Source: Stictocephala bisonia
Lineage: Eukaryota > Arthropoda > Insecta > Hemiptera > Membracidae
Assembly (NCBI GenBank): GCA_035578905.1
Contig: JAQJVL010000156.1
Coordinates: forward strand, 1,116,001-1,180,000
Reading direction: 5' to 3'
Length of the DNA: 64,000 nt
Position numbers and translations under genes: made by a program. This document shows positions 31,048 to 43,800 of this stretch, piece after piece. Each line of letters begins with the position of its first letter. The stretch's first letter is position 1. The notes below the pieces were generated by a model. The model made no database searches. It was not told the origin of the DNA and worked only from the letters and a program-made list of their open reading frames with translations.

Positions 31048-33005
31048 CAGTGGCGTAGATAAGGGGGGTCAAGGGGGTCCGGACCCCCAAGCTTTAAAAA
31101 AAAAGAAACATTTGCCGTTAAATTAAATAATGTTTCTAATATGTTTTTTATTGGTTTAATCACTATAACGTCAATAGTAATATCTAAAGCCAATAAAGTT
31201 AATAGGCTCATTCTATTGGCGAGAAGTTGATCGCAAGAATTCGTCACAAACGTTCATGCCTTCCTACTGTTTCGTCTTTTACCGATTATATTCGGGCCGT
31301 TAAGCTGCGTCGTCGGTGGGCGGGAAGGTTTTGAATTCGTAAACGCTCGGCAGTACCATAGACCAGAAGGTCCAAGTCGCTTATTGGCCCCCACTCCCTT
31401 TTAGTGTTAGCTACTGTCAGATCAAAAAGTATAGATACTCGGGTTTGAACATCAAATATGTGAAAAGGATAAGGTGGAGAAAAACTAAATTACCATCAAC
31501 ATTTTTTCATCTATTTAAGCAATTATGAGTGGTAGTTTTATATATTTACCTTTTCACGATTTTTTAAAATCGTAGTTAGAGTGTGAAAAATACACCTCTC
31601 TCTATAGAGTGGGGAAAAAATACATTTGTTACAGTTTCAAATGATTAGTGATGTTTGAAAATTCACTGATACAAATAATGATCTGATCATTTTGAAACTT
31701 TAACAGCGTGTAGGTGCTTTAACTGAGACTACACATACGAAGTTTCAAAATTTTTCAGTGGCATGAAAAAATGTGTTATGAATTTTCTAAAGTAACTTTA
31801 CCTCGTAATCGAAAAGGGATACGAATTGAGACAAACGATGGTTTCAGGTGTCTGATGTCAGTAAGACGAATATATCTTTATTTTATGAATACAGATTGAT
31901 TTTATATAGCTTTATTAATCTTTAAGATATGCAACGGACCTTGTATAAATATCACATCCTTCCATGGCCGCCCTGTGGGTGCATTCAGAAGCAACGTTGG
32001 TGCGTTCTAACAGTTGGCTAGCTTCTTCCAACTAGGTGGTGGTGGAAGTTTCTAAATAACTTTGTGTAAGTAATGCTTGACTTTATTAATTAATTTCTCA
32101 AAACACTTAAATTTTTGAGCTATAAATATATTATAATTATACTATAATTCATTCTTGAGTATCTAAACGTTTTGCTCTGACAGTACTTAGTTCCTAGTTG
32201 TGTTGCCAGACATACGGGTACAATAATTATCGGTTTTGTATAATAATTCTGAAGATTCCCCATGCAAAATTAACTGTGTGCGATTACGATAAATTATCAT
32301 AACGTACAATACAAAACGATAATTCTTGTGTGACGATAAAGACCACTGATTTTGATTTTAATACGCAGCCTGACAGGGTTATAAGAGCTTTTTACCCCTT
32401 ATCATACTTAGACCAGAACTGAACCTTGTTTAGCTAGATCCCTTCATTATTTATTATTCCTCTATCTACTTGTTTGACAATCATTTTCGTTCCTTCTAGT
32501 CAGTTATTGTTGTCAGACAGTGGTAACCATACTTTTGTAGCGACGTAGTACAAAGCACTCACACTGCTGTACTGAGGTATTTTTTATTTTAATATTTTAT
32601 GTTGAAAAAATATCTTTTGTTTGTATGAAATGAAAATACTTGTATGTGTTAATAGTATTGAAAATAAAAGCGCAACACCGATTATTGATGGATTAATTTG
32701 TTAAAAATTGGTAATTTACCTTTCTGAAAAGAGTACAATTTCACGGTTTCCCCATAATTTTAACCTCTAGCCCCCATAATTTTATGTTTTAAGTCTGGTT
32801 CCTAGAAGAGGGACAGCCTCACAGTCCATCACATGACTCATCACGAAATAAAGTTTTTTCGTATTCTCCTGATTGCTAAACTAGTAATTTGTAAGGGTAT
32901 TTTTACAAAATTTCTGGGGGTGTGCTCCAGGACTCCCCTTTCTGATGGGAGATATTCCATACCCCCATAGGACCCCCCCAAACATTATTTTTATCTACGC
33001 CACTG
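31048..33005. mobile_element. Non-autonomous TIR element, hAT-type ends
   Basis: Both ends begin with the same inverted 15 bases cagtggcgtagataa, followed by G- or C-rich stretches (AAGGGGGGTCAAGGGGGTCC at the left). CAGTGGCGTA termini are common among hAT-type elements. The flanking bases do not form a clean 8-bp duplication (gctaactc and gtaaactt agree at 5 of 8 when one base is shifted). No transposase is encoded in the 1.96 kb. Confidence 0.65.
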
Positions 33006-33107
33006 TAAACTTACTGCAGAATGATGAGACAAAAATCCCTGTCTAACACTAAAATTTCCTACCAGGTTCCGTTAATCCAATGGTTCACTTACCTCCACTC
33101 TCCCCTA

Positions 33108-33190
33108 AGCTCAGTTAGGGATTCAAACCTTGGATATTGCAGTCTGAAACCTTAACTACTGAGATACCTTGTTAATACTTAGGGCTACTA
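33108..33190 (-). repeat. tRNA-derived SINE head
   Basis: The minus strand reads TATCTCAGTAGTTAAGG (A-box-like) and, about 30 bases later, GGTTTGAATCCC (B box), the internal promoter of tRNA-derived SINEs. The rest of the SINE is cut by the right end of the pogo-like element. It does not fold as a tRNA with a proper acceptor stem. Confidence 0.45.
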
Positions 33191-36100
33191 AGTCCTCTAA
33201 CACTGCAGACCAATGTTTTTAAGGTAAATTAAAAACCACTGCCAGTTAAAAAGCAGGTGGGCTGCATTCAAAGACAGGATCACTCAGCCACAACCTCTCC
33301 AAGGAACAGCCACACTTGACGTTCCTTGATTCTGTAACTTTGTTTTATCATCTTAACCCTCCGATCAAGTGCCAGGAATTTTAATATTGACTTTTGACAT
33401 TTTCATTTATAATCAGACCATGCTATAACAACATATAATCATTAATTTTTTAGCAAAACATTGGATTGGGGTAGAATATATTTTTAACTAAACAATATAT
33501 CTGATGAAAGGTTATATTAACATATCAGGAAGGGGTACTTAAATCAAACTACATTTTTGATAAATTGTAGTATTATTTATATTCACATAAAAACAATGAC
33601 AAAGTACTGACCTACGCTAACTACATACTACGTACTAAGTAAAAGCTACAAACTGAAGTGTAAAAATACAGACACTTAAGCTAATGAAAACTGATTGGAG
33701 CCTGGGAAGACAATTTTACAAAAACTGCACTGGTTATCTATCTTCTGGACAACAAAATTTGTACAAATCACTTATTAAAAATGTAAAAATTGGTTACATA
33801 TCTATTTAAGATACTTTTTATAATTCAAAGAGTAAAGTGATCACAACACTTTTGTACAGTTTACAATTATTTGTGACAAAATGTGTCAAAAATATACCAT
33901 ATATTACATGCTGTAGAAATATATTAACATATTTTGTCTTATAAATATGTCTTTAACGGACCTTACTAACTCATTTTTGGACTAAGCTACATTTGTACAG
34001 GTAAAATGTCTTGTTGGTAAAAAAGTTACATTCACTTAATGGAGTTGTAGGTCCTGTTATTTGTACTGACTCGACAAGCTCGCTCTCGAAAATAAAAGCC
34101 TTAATCTATGGACACATCACATCACAATACAAACACGTTTATATATTGCTTTTACTTCTCATTTTTTTATATTTTAAACATTTTTGTGTAAAATATTTGT
34201 TTTCTCTTAGCAAGGCAAGCAAAATATTTAAAATATCATTTCAAAGTTCTACAAAAGATATTGGATTTTGTCTCACACGCTAAATAACAAATTTATATAT
34301 CTATGGCTTGTGTACAGGAGAACTACTCATTGTATCAGGGATTAAGAGGTAAATTTAGCGAATTTTCTTGTCAACAGAGATGTATAAATGTGTTAATTGT
34401 TGGTTGTAACAAATCTACCAAAATGTTTGTCTCATTTCTTCAATAGAAATAATATGTTAGACAGAATAAATGTTAGGAGGTGTCTTAAGGTTTTTTAGTT
34501 ACCATGTACTGTACATTCCGTATTTATGTTAATAACATTATTGCTTATTTTATAAGAAAATCTGTTTTATTTGGCAACATTTACAAGTTATACTGAATAC
34601 ACTATGTTTCCTTTTATTGTTTAAAATTTAAATTTTTTAACAACATAGCAAATTTATTTATATGTTTCAAAACATTTTTGTTAACATGCTTTTATATTTT
34701 TTTAAATTTGTTTAAGAGTTATTTGTAATATATATAATAATGAAATTGTATTTAAGTATCCACTTCACTTAGAAAGTTTTTTTGATGATAAATTTACTAT
34801 TAATATCTAATATATAAGCTGTACTGAATCTATTTTTAATGAATAAACATGGAAAATGTTTCAATATATCAAGTATATTTTTTAAAACGAATACTTTAGA
34901 AGACTACTTTGGCCTACTGCAAATATGGAAGCCAATACATGTATACATAGCAGCAAAAGATTAATTGCCTTTTACAGATGATAATTATTTTCTGTTAAAA
35001 GAAAATTATATATAAGTTCCCCAATAACAATATGATTGACGAGGCACATGCATATTACTCAGCTATAAGGCTTTAAGGTGATCCCTGATACAGTGGTAAG
35101 AACTGATACAAACAGCGTACAGGTGTCTGTACCAGTCCACTAACACTCGACAGTGGCAACGGTTATGTGAGCAGTGTTATACAAACGATTATAGATATAA
35201 AATCCAACATTATTAAGTGTTTCGTAAAAAAACTAACTTTTACAGACATTTACCTATATCCTAGTCAGTACTGGGTTAACTATTCTAAGAAATAAATACC
35301 TTAACTAACATTGACAATTTACAACCTAGGCTACATTATAACTGTCTCGGTGACATAGGCCAACAGTATGATTGCTCTCAGCACACCCCTGTACAATCAA
35401 GAATAAATTAATGTTATCTACATCACTACTCTTCTCAAAACAAGATTCTTTGATTAGAAAATTGTACTTTGTTTGTTGGCATTTTCTTACTTTTGGCAAT
35501 GTGTTACACTGATTAAATGCTGATGAAGAAGCTTACCTGTTCGATGATTCAGCAGATAACAATTAATTAATTACAATGACTAGTTCATCCTTACAGAGCA
35601 TATAAATGAAAAATTGCTCATGGTACGACTATGAGTATAATACTTCCTAAAACATGTGACTGCAAATCAAAAGATAGAACAAAATTAAAGTAGATGGATA
35701 ATATTTTGTCGAATATTTACAAAAAATATACAAATTAATCTAACACAAACAAATCTGTCTGACCACTTGAGTAGTCTTTAATTTGGCATTCACAGCTTAA
35801 CTTTAAATACACACAATCAACTCTTTCACACTGAATAAATACCCATTCACACAATACATACATTCAATAGACTGACACTCGAGGTTTGAACACAGGCGAC
35901 TTCGATACAATATGAGATCACTTCATCAACAGATGATACGAGTATTAAAAAAAAAACGACATTTCTTTTAGAGTCACCATCAGAAAATATAACTAAAAGC
36001 TGCATTAACGATTTTAAAATGTTAATATGAAATAACATTAATTCAAATCCAATAGCACAGGTATAAACTTTCTGCCATAAAAATGTCTAAAACGATTTAA

Positions 36101-37470
36101 AATTTATAAACATACATAGAATTAAAATAGGAATACAATAATACAATTTTAAAATAATGATATAAAACAACTATGTTAAAAACTAAATGATTAAATTTAA
36201 TAGATTTAAATACTATCATCTTAATAAATGTCATTTACTTCACATACTCCTAACCATATTAATAGTAAAATACGAAAAATAAGATTCTATTGACTATTGT
36301 CAGATAAATGATAAAATTTAGAAAAATGAACACACTGAGGCAAAAAATAAATATTTACAATCTTAAAACAATAGGAATGTTACAGCTACACTGATAATAT
36401 CAGTAGTATAATTCTAGTAATCACAAAACGCCAAATAAATAAATAAATATTCACATTACTGATAATATCAGCTATTTTGTATAAAGTATCCACCTTACAT
36501 TGTAATGTTGTCAAGGTGTTTCATGTAATACATTGAGCTTAAAACCTAAACAGTATATAGATATTGCTAATTTTCAAATACTGATGCTCAAGTGACTTAA
36601 TTGATTTTTTAATACTGAACTGTGGTGGCAGTGGATTTATACCAATAACTATATCCATAACATTTTAAGTTTTTGTTTAAAGAAAAATTTTATAGCATTT
36701 TAATGACTGAAATTAATTACTCTGTGAAAGAGTTAAAGCAAATTATTAATATTCTCATTAATGTTAGATGAAGTATTTTTTTTGAAATTTGTTCAATACC
36801 CCAGTAGTGCAGCTGGGGTTGCTACACTACTAGTTTGTGACAAAAAACAAAACAAATCCAAATAAATTCTTATTAAAGAGATGAATATCATAATCGTAGA
36901 GGGTTGTTATAAAGTGATGGACGTCTCTATTAAAAACGGTTTGTTATTAAGATATAATTACAAATTAAAAATATTTCTAAGAAAAGGGGTTTCTTACTTA
37001 AAATCTGACATAACTTAAATGCTGACAGTTTGATATAAGATTCATCTATTCTGGGTTGCAAATACAAATATATCACCTCTTTTCCCAAAGGCACAAAATC
37101 ATTTTCTGCTATTTTAATTTTTTAAATTTGATAAAATTCATAGTTAACTTATTTCAACACTTAAAGATCAATTTAAAAAAATTGTTAGTTAACATTGAAT
37201 ATAGATCTGTAGGTTCAATGAATGTAACTGTTTTACTTAACGGAACATGAACATACTGCAAACTTAGATTTACAATGTGAAAATAAGCTACATGCATTGA
37301 ACCACAGACCTATGGCTAACTACAAGTCAAATATTCCGTAGCGCTGTCAACAAGTAGACCTTTATGGGCACACTGCACTGATATCAGTGCATACTACTCA
37401 TAATGTTAATTTAGAATATTAGTTATTTATTAAAACCAAAATAGTTATTGAGTGTAGAGCCTGTGTTATG
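33191..37470. other. AT-rich stretch downstream of TET, no gene seen
   Basis: More than 4 kb very rich in A and T, without a convincing exon, transposon protein or repeat on either strand. It lies directly 3' of the TET stop codon on the minus strand, so part of it may be a long 3' untranslated region. That is inference from position only. Confidence 0.4.
37426..37431 (-). promoter_or_regulatory. Candidate proximal poly(A) signal for TET
   Basis: AATAAA on the minus strand, about 40 bases after the TET stop codon. It may serve as a proximal poly(A) signal, but many AATAAA words occur by chance in DNA this AT-rich. Confidence 0.25.
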
Positions 37471-37851
37471 TCATCCTGGAGTGCCGCCCTCCTGGTAAGG
37501 CCCCGTAACCATACATGGGTGCATAGGAAACAGAGTGGTCCAAGTTGTAGTGGTTATAGTGGGACATCGCAGCAGAAAATGGGCTCCGTTGTAGAACTGT
37601 ACATGTCCCGCTGGTAATGATGCTGACCCGGCCAGCCCCAACTTGCGCATGCGACACTTCTGCTCCCATTCCTCCCAGCCATGCCTTGCCCTGTTCAGAT
37701 TACGGTGCTGGTAGAACACCAAGCTGATACGTGTTGGATGTGAACGATTAGGCTTCCGTAGAGCTGTTGTTGCATGTAGCTCGTGTTTGGCACACTCAAA
37801 CAGGACAGAACCGTGGCCTAGTGCAATAGCCACTCCACCCATTTGAGAATC
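37471..37851 (-). CDS. Tet: TET last exon: second iron His, 2-oxoglutarate Arg and C-terminus
   Basis: 126 codons and a stop. [20 protein letters not shown] is followed by [20 protein letters not shown] and [18 protein letters not shown]. His of HATT is the third iron ligand and Arg of PTRIS binds 2-oxoglutarate. The rest is a short Thr/Pro-rich tail ending YQEGGTPG. Acceptor CTTTTTCAG. Confidence 0.95.
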   Translation of the reverse strand, partial: DSQMGGVAIALGHGSVLFECAKHELHATTALRKPNRSHPTRISLVFYQHRNLNRARHGWEEWEQKCRMRKLGLAGSASLPAGHVQFYNGAHFLLRCPTITTTTWTTLFPMHPCMVTGPYQEGGTPG

Positions 37852-40800
37852 CTGAAAAAGATCAAGTGTCAGCTTTCTTTCCGGGAACAAGAATTTGAAT
37901 TTTCACTGCATATTTTGATATCGTGTTTCAATAACTTATTTCAACTAGATTTTGTCAACAACATGCATATTATTAAAAACATAAATTTTACTCATACAAG
38001 GGATCAATACACACCCTAAAACATTCCTCATTCTGAACAAAGTCAGTGACCTCGCCAAGTGGCTGGTTGCGAGGGGAAAGTGATTCTGGTGGCACCGGAG
38101 GGATGTATGGAGTCGGCCCATAGAGATCCCATCGAGGGAGCTGATACTGTGACATCCCCTAAGTACAAACAAAGAAATTAAAATTTATACTTGTACAAAT
38201 TAAAGTAATCCTTGAATGGTATCTGTTTATAACTTTTACATTAAGAGTCGCACAGGGAGGATTTTACCTCTTGAAGGAAGCTCACTGTAATGTTCATAAA
38301 TATTATTTAAGTTATTTATCTCTGTCTGAAAAGAGGATCATCAACATAACCATAAGGCAAGGAAATTATTTCGTGGTGACAATACAGAGAAAAACTTTGA
38401 CTCTTCAATATGTTTTCTGACACCCACAAAATACATAAATCTATCATACTGAAAAAAAAATGCTGACAACTCTTTCATTCTTTTAGATTCTATTAGATTC
38501 TAGATTAAATGCAATTCTATCTATATGGTAGTTGACTTCCAAAGACAATTTTTTGTTTCCTTCTTTTTGATATATACTTTCTACATAATAAGTACAAGGC
38601 GTGTTTTTAAAGTAAGTACCGTTTTTTAATTCTGCCATTGTAGAACTGCGGTCAGTGTTCGATCCATGCACGCTGTGTACCTACTATCTGTTAGCAAGCC
38701 ACAGCCACCGTTAGGGATCTATTCAACTGTATTTAAGGTTACTTATGAGAGTTAAATTAAAAACCAATATAAAAATTGGTCGGTAGCGTAGTTGGTTCAA
38801 TCCCAGCTTCATGTGCTAAAGGTTCTCAGTTCGATCCCAATCAGAGTCAATACATTTTGAGAAGGATCAGCTGATAATCACCGGTGTTCATTTGTCATTG
38901 GGCTATTAATTAATGACACTTTCTAAGGAATAGTCAGCCTTAGTTTGTAACAATGACTACATTCGCTCATCTACACTCATCACAATCATTCGAAATCCAT
39001 ATTCGCCCATATCTTGACGATCGGCGTCTTATGAATAAAAAAAAAAAAGAGATAAAAAAAGTTTAAAATGCCTCCTCCAATTGAAAATGCCACAGACTGT
39101 AAAGAACGCGTTGTGATAGTTATCGTAACGCTAAAGGCGTGAAAGCCACTGACATTCATCGTGAGATCTGTGTTTATGATGTTTATAGAAAAAACAGAAT
39201 GAGTGATGGGATGGTATGGAAATGGGTGAGAGCTTTTTAAGATGATCGTACGATTATGCATGATTAGAAAAGAAGTGGACAACCTTCATCATTACTGATG
39301 AATTGGTGCAAAACACTGATGAAAAAGTAAGAAAAAAACAGACACTTTACAACTGCATCATTATGTAGTGATTGTCCTCAAGTGTCAAGAAGTGTGATTT
39401 ATGGAATTGCGGTTGAATGTTAGAAGAACTTAGTCATGCTTACGCTAGGTTCCCAAAATGCTGACGAAGAATCACAAAAACAAATGTTTAGCAAGAATCA
39501 AAACAACAAAAGTTTAGCCAGTTTTCCCGTTCCTAGAACATAGGAATTTTGATAGAGACAATTTTTTAAACCAAATTGTCAATCTGACAGATCTCAGTAT
39601 GAATGTCAGCTGCTTTCACGCAGCATTAAAAAAATTACATAGCGCATACTTCATAGTCGATGGAATTTTCAATTAAAGGAGACATTTTAAACTCTTAAAT
39701 AATGTCGAATGGATCCGTGATGGCAGCTTTGGCTTACCTACAGATGGTGGTACACAGCGTGCATGCGCTGAACGCCAACTGCAACACTACAACGGTGGGA
39801 TTCCAAAACAGTATTTACTCTAAAGACATGCCTCAAATATAAGTTCTATAAATCACTTTTAAAGACCATTCTTTATGAATGTGTTTATTAAGAAGAGTAT
39901 AATTTCTTGAATGCAGATGAGATTCATCTGTACATAATATTTCTGATGAGGAAAAATTCTCATCAAGCAAAGACTTCTAAAAAGGCTAATATTAATGAAA
40001 CTGAATAATAGAATGTGTATTATGGTCATAGACAAAAGACAAATGCTAGATTAACAAGAAATCTATTTATAACCCATTATGCTCTTATCCAGATAAAAAT
40101 TGCATGGTTCTTATCTGATAAGTCAATACATAAATCTTGCCTTTGCTGAATATTGTATCTGTATGAAATATGAGCTTCATTGCAGCATATGTGTTAGTAA
40201 TCTCCTAAAATGATTTGTATAACTCATGGTTTGACACTTTATTGAAAAAAAAACTTCTATGGCAGTATTTAGGTGAAAAGATCAAGAGTAAATTGTTTGA
40301 GAACATAAAACTAAATATGAAATTCTCTCCCAGCAGTAATTCTTAAACTGCATTTACATATTAAATAAATGTTTACTTAAGAAAACTATATTTTAGTTTT
40401 ATTAATTTGATTTTAGAAATAAATATTACCACTTAGGGGAGACTAGAAGGCTAGTCTCCCCTAAGTTATATGCAGACACTCTTTTTTTTTACATTGCTCT
40501 TTTTTTATATTATTTTTTTTATTAGTAATTAGAGTAAAAAAAAAAAAAAAAAAAAACTAAATTAGTAGGCCAAAACAAATTTTAATAAAACCGAATTATA
40601 TTTTTCAATTGCTATTGGGTAACTCACCTGGTAACCATATGATGCAGAGCCATTGAAGGAAGGAGGTAGTATTTCTTCCTGCTTGACGGTACTGAAAGGA
40701 AGGGGACTGACATCTCGATCTGCCCAAGACTTTGAAGGTGATAAATCATTTCCACCAGATTTGTGGGATTGTTCAGATCCTGGCCATAAGTAAGGTTCTT

Positions 40801-43800
40801 GTTTGACATCAGGTACTTTGTTAATATTGTTCGGTGGGTAGTGATGGTAACCTTCTTGAGATTTCTTTTGGCTGTAATCAGCAGGCCAGTTGTTTGCCAC
40901 AGGTGAACAGCTTTGGCGAACGAAGCTATCATTCCATGCTATTTGTTTTTCAAAACTCCACTGACTACTTTGATCAGATTTGGATGTATCAAATTCCCTT
41001 TTAACAACCAGACCATGAGGAAATTCAGATTTGATGTTATCTAATTGTCTCTCTGAAGTAGTTTGAGCTTCTGTGTTGATTTGATTGTCTTTATTACAGG
41101 GAGGAAAGGGCTTTAGGAAAGTTGCTGAGTGGTCTATCGAGGGGGACTGTGGGGTCACATGGTTGTTTCTTGATGGTGGCCTGCCTCTTGGTACCCTAAA
41201 AGGCGACACTTGAGGCGAAACTGAGGGACTACTTGAATCCCAAGTATTTTCTTGATAAGGCCACTCATTAGAATTTGAAGGAGATAACGATGGAGGTGTT
41301 CCAATAGATATCTTTGTATTTGAAGACAGTTGCGAAGGTAAAGATTTTGGAGTCGATGAAGTTCGCATGTGAAAATGAGGTGATAAGGCAGGAGAAGCTC
41401 TGCCTGATCTAATATCATCAGGCTGATCACTGCCCCAAGGTGTCTGTGGACTCCTTGAGTGCCACGACTGAGGGCTGATTTGAGGCGAGCCATGCGTAGT
41501 TGGACTGTGAGGCACTGGTGGAACTGCATTAGTCATGTTGGTAGTACTATCTGGATCAATTTTCTCTACTCCTCGTGTCTCACCACTTCCCCAACTGCCC
41601 CCTAGAACAAATAAAAAAATTAATTGAGTACCAAACTAACAAAATAAATACAGTATTTATTTAATAAAACACTGAAAACCTCTTTCAAATTACACATTTT
41701 GACTGGTTCTTCTTTGTTGAATTTAGGTAACATCAAGAAACCGAAGAATAATTATAAAAAATTCAAAATAATGAGATTGAGACAATTTATATAAGGTATT
41801 TTATGGAAATTATAATCATTAATTAAATACAAATAAGTTTGTGTACCTCTTGTAACTGCATGCTATAGCCAATTTGTATACAGCATGATAATGGAAGATA
41901 TATACAACACCATCTATATTCTGCAACTCAGTATTGTACTCATGAGCATTTTCAGCCAACAAAAACTAAATTTCAGGAATTTAAATATAATTTCATAGGT
42001 TGTATATGCTGATATTTATCAAATATTAAACGTTTAGTGCATTTAACTAGTTTCTTTTTAATCAGGCAATAATAATTCTTGATGCTGATTAAAAACTGTA
42101 CAGCAAGAATTCAGCTAAGCAATGTTGCACACTTAGCAGCAGAAGTTATAGCGTTGACAAATGACTGAGGAGTTGAAAATAAAAAATATTTATCCTTCTT
42201 AGCTAATAACCTAGTTAATTTTTTATACATTTTTTAAATTAATGCTGTCGCTTGTTTTTTTTTGTATATATATATATATAAAAGGAGAGGCCGATCTCGT
42301 TTTTAACCTTACTCAGCCCATTCCTCGTAGACTATTGATATGTGCGAGAAACTTATTCAGACAGATTAAAGGGGCGAACCAGTACAGTAGAAGGTGATTA
42401 CTACTAATAAATCTTCCAGTCTAGGCCGGATTTGAACCAGCGCTATCTCTAACCCAAGCTCAAAGTCATGACACCTTAGACCGCTCGGCCACTAGCTCGC
42501 CCAAATTGATATTTGATATTGATTGGTATTGATATGGATACAAATATAAATACAAAATTTCCAAATAAATATTTTTATGATGCCTATAAAAAATTAGTTA
42601 TATCTTTGTTGTTACAGAATCACAATTTCTTATGGTATACTTAGGATAAAAGCTGGAGGATGTTGGAGTTCCAAAATTACTTTGTAGTATTATTTTTTTC
42701 TTGATTTTGGTTAGTAAATTTAGTGTAGGTAAAGCATTGGCAAAGAAAAAGAATACTTACACATTTCTAGAAACAAATAAACTAACCTGACACCTCTTAG
42801 ATTTAATGAAAAATGAATGGCGAGTGTAAAAAACAAAGTTATAGAGTTTATAAGATAAGAAAGACATATATATCTTACCAGAGAGGTTGTAATGATGACG
42901 AGTGTTCAGCCAGGGGTTCGTTGTATTCCAGGAATGATAAACTGAGCCTCCAGGACTATCCAGCACAGTGGATGATACCTGCATCACAAAGTTTCAATAT
43001 AACTTATTTATCATTAAGACACCAACTTAAGGAATACAACTACATGTATGTGGAATACAAGCACCGATGTAAGTGTATGGGCGGCGGGCGGGTCAATAAA
43101 ACTGTACATGTATGGTTGAGCCAATACCACTGCACGTGTATGGGTGGGTGGGTGTTCTATTAGGTGTTTCACATGGTAACTAAATAATAATCACATATTA
43201 GTTTTCTGTCTCAGTAACAGCAGAACTTCAATATAATTTAATAATCTAGAATAATGGCAATTTTAGCGTATCTTTTTAACGTATCGATGGAAGTCCCGTA
43301 GTTAGTTAGGAGAGACACTCAATTTTTATTTTTGTAACGTTATACTTACGCATCAGATATGTCAGTTTGAACCGTTTCTTATTGTAATTGAGAAAGATTA
43401 AAAACCTTTGTATAGTTAAGTGATCCTGTAACATGTAATGTAGTAACTAGATAGTTACATTAGACTACTGAATGCAACATAAATTTATGACTAGTGCCAT
43501 AAGACCTGAAATTTGTACAATAATAAATTACAAATATATTATGACATATTTACAAGTGTTTTTAGAAAAATGTACTAAAATGTTGTCGAATTTAACCTGC
43601 TTTTATATAGTCAAATTTGAAATTATATAGTTTTTGAACTAACTACTTTGACATCATCATGCTATTTATTTTATAACACTGTTTTTATATTGTTGAGTTG
43701 TCATGTTGACGTTTCTGTTAACCCTTTCACCACCGATATCCGTACAGTACAGAAACGTAGTATTTTATATTTTACTGGCTTTATAATGAACTAAAACCTC

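Larger units (their letters stand above)
24135..33107 (-). mobile_element. Old pogo/Tc1-like transposon, split by later insertions
   Basis: The left end ggtgagagtggggctaagta (24137 on) and the right end, ending at 33105, are inverted repeats (15 of the first 17 positions match), each next to TA as in Tc1/pogo elements. Between them, outside the later insertions, is a transposase fragment with a CENP-B-like region at about 30080-30640. The nested insertions are a LINE (24785-29790), a foldback sequence (29817-30079) and a hAT-type element (31048-33005). The original element would have been about 1.7 kb. No DDE domain was found, so it was internally deleted before or after insertion. Confidence 0.55.
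38594..39838 (+). mobile_element. Mariner-like element remnant with long TIRs
   Basis: About 125-base imperfect inverted repeats bound the element: AAGGCGTGTTTTTAAAGTAA at the left corresponds to the complement of the right end, and both contain CGCTGTGTACC. The interior encodes a decayed mariner transposase. A SINE is nested near the left end. It lies in the TET intron between exons i and h, on the opposite strand. Confidence 0.75.

Noticed and set aside
34011..34283. Plus-strand frame of 90 codons in the AT-rich stretch downstream of TET
   Set aside because: Phe/Ile/Lys-rich composition expected by chance at this AT content; no motif and no splice context.
42415..42503. Possible tRNA-Leu or tRNA-Ser gene on the minus strand
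   Set aside because: A and B boxes are good, but the acceptor stem ends do not pair and the sequence continues into a SINE body with a microsatellite tail.
42813..43163. Plus-strand frame of 116 codons
   Set aside because: It runs antisense across TET exon g and into a minisatellite; no support as a gene.
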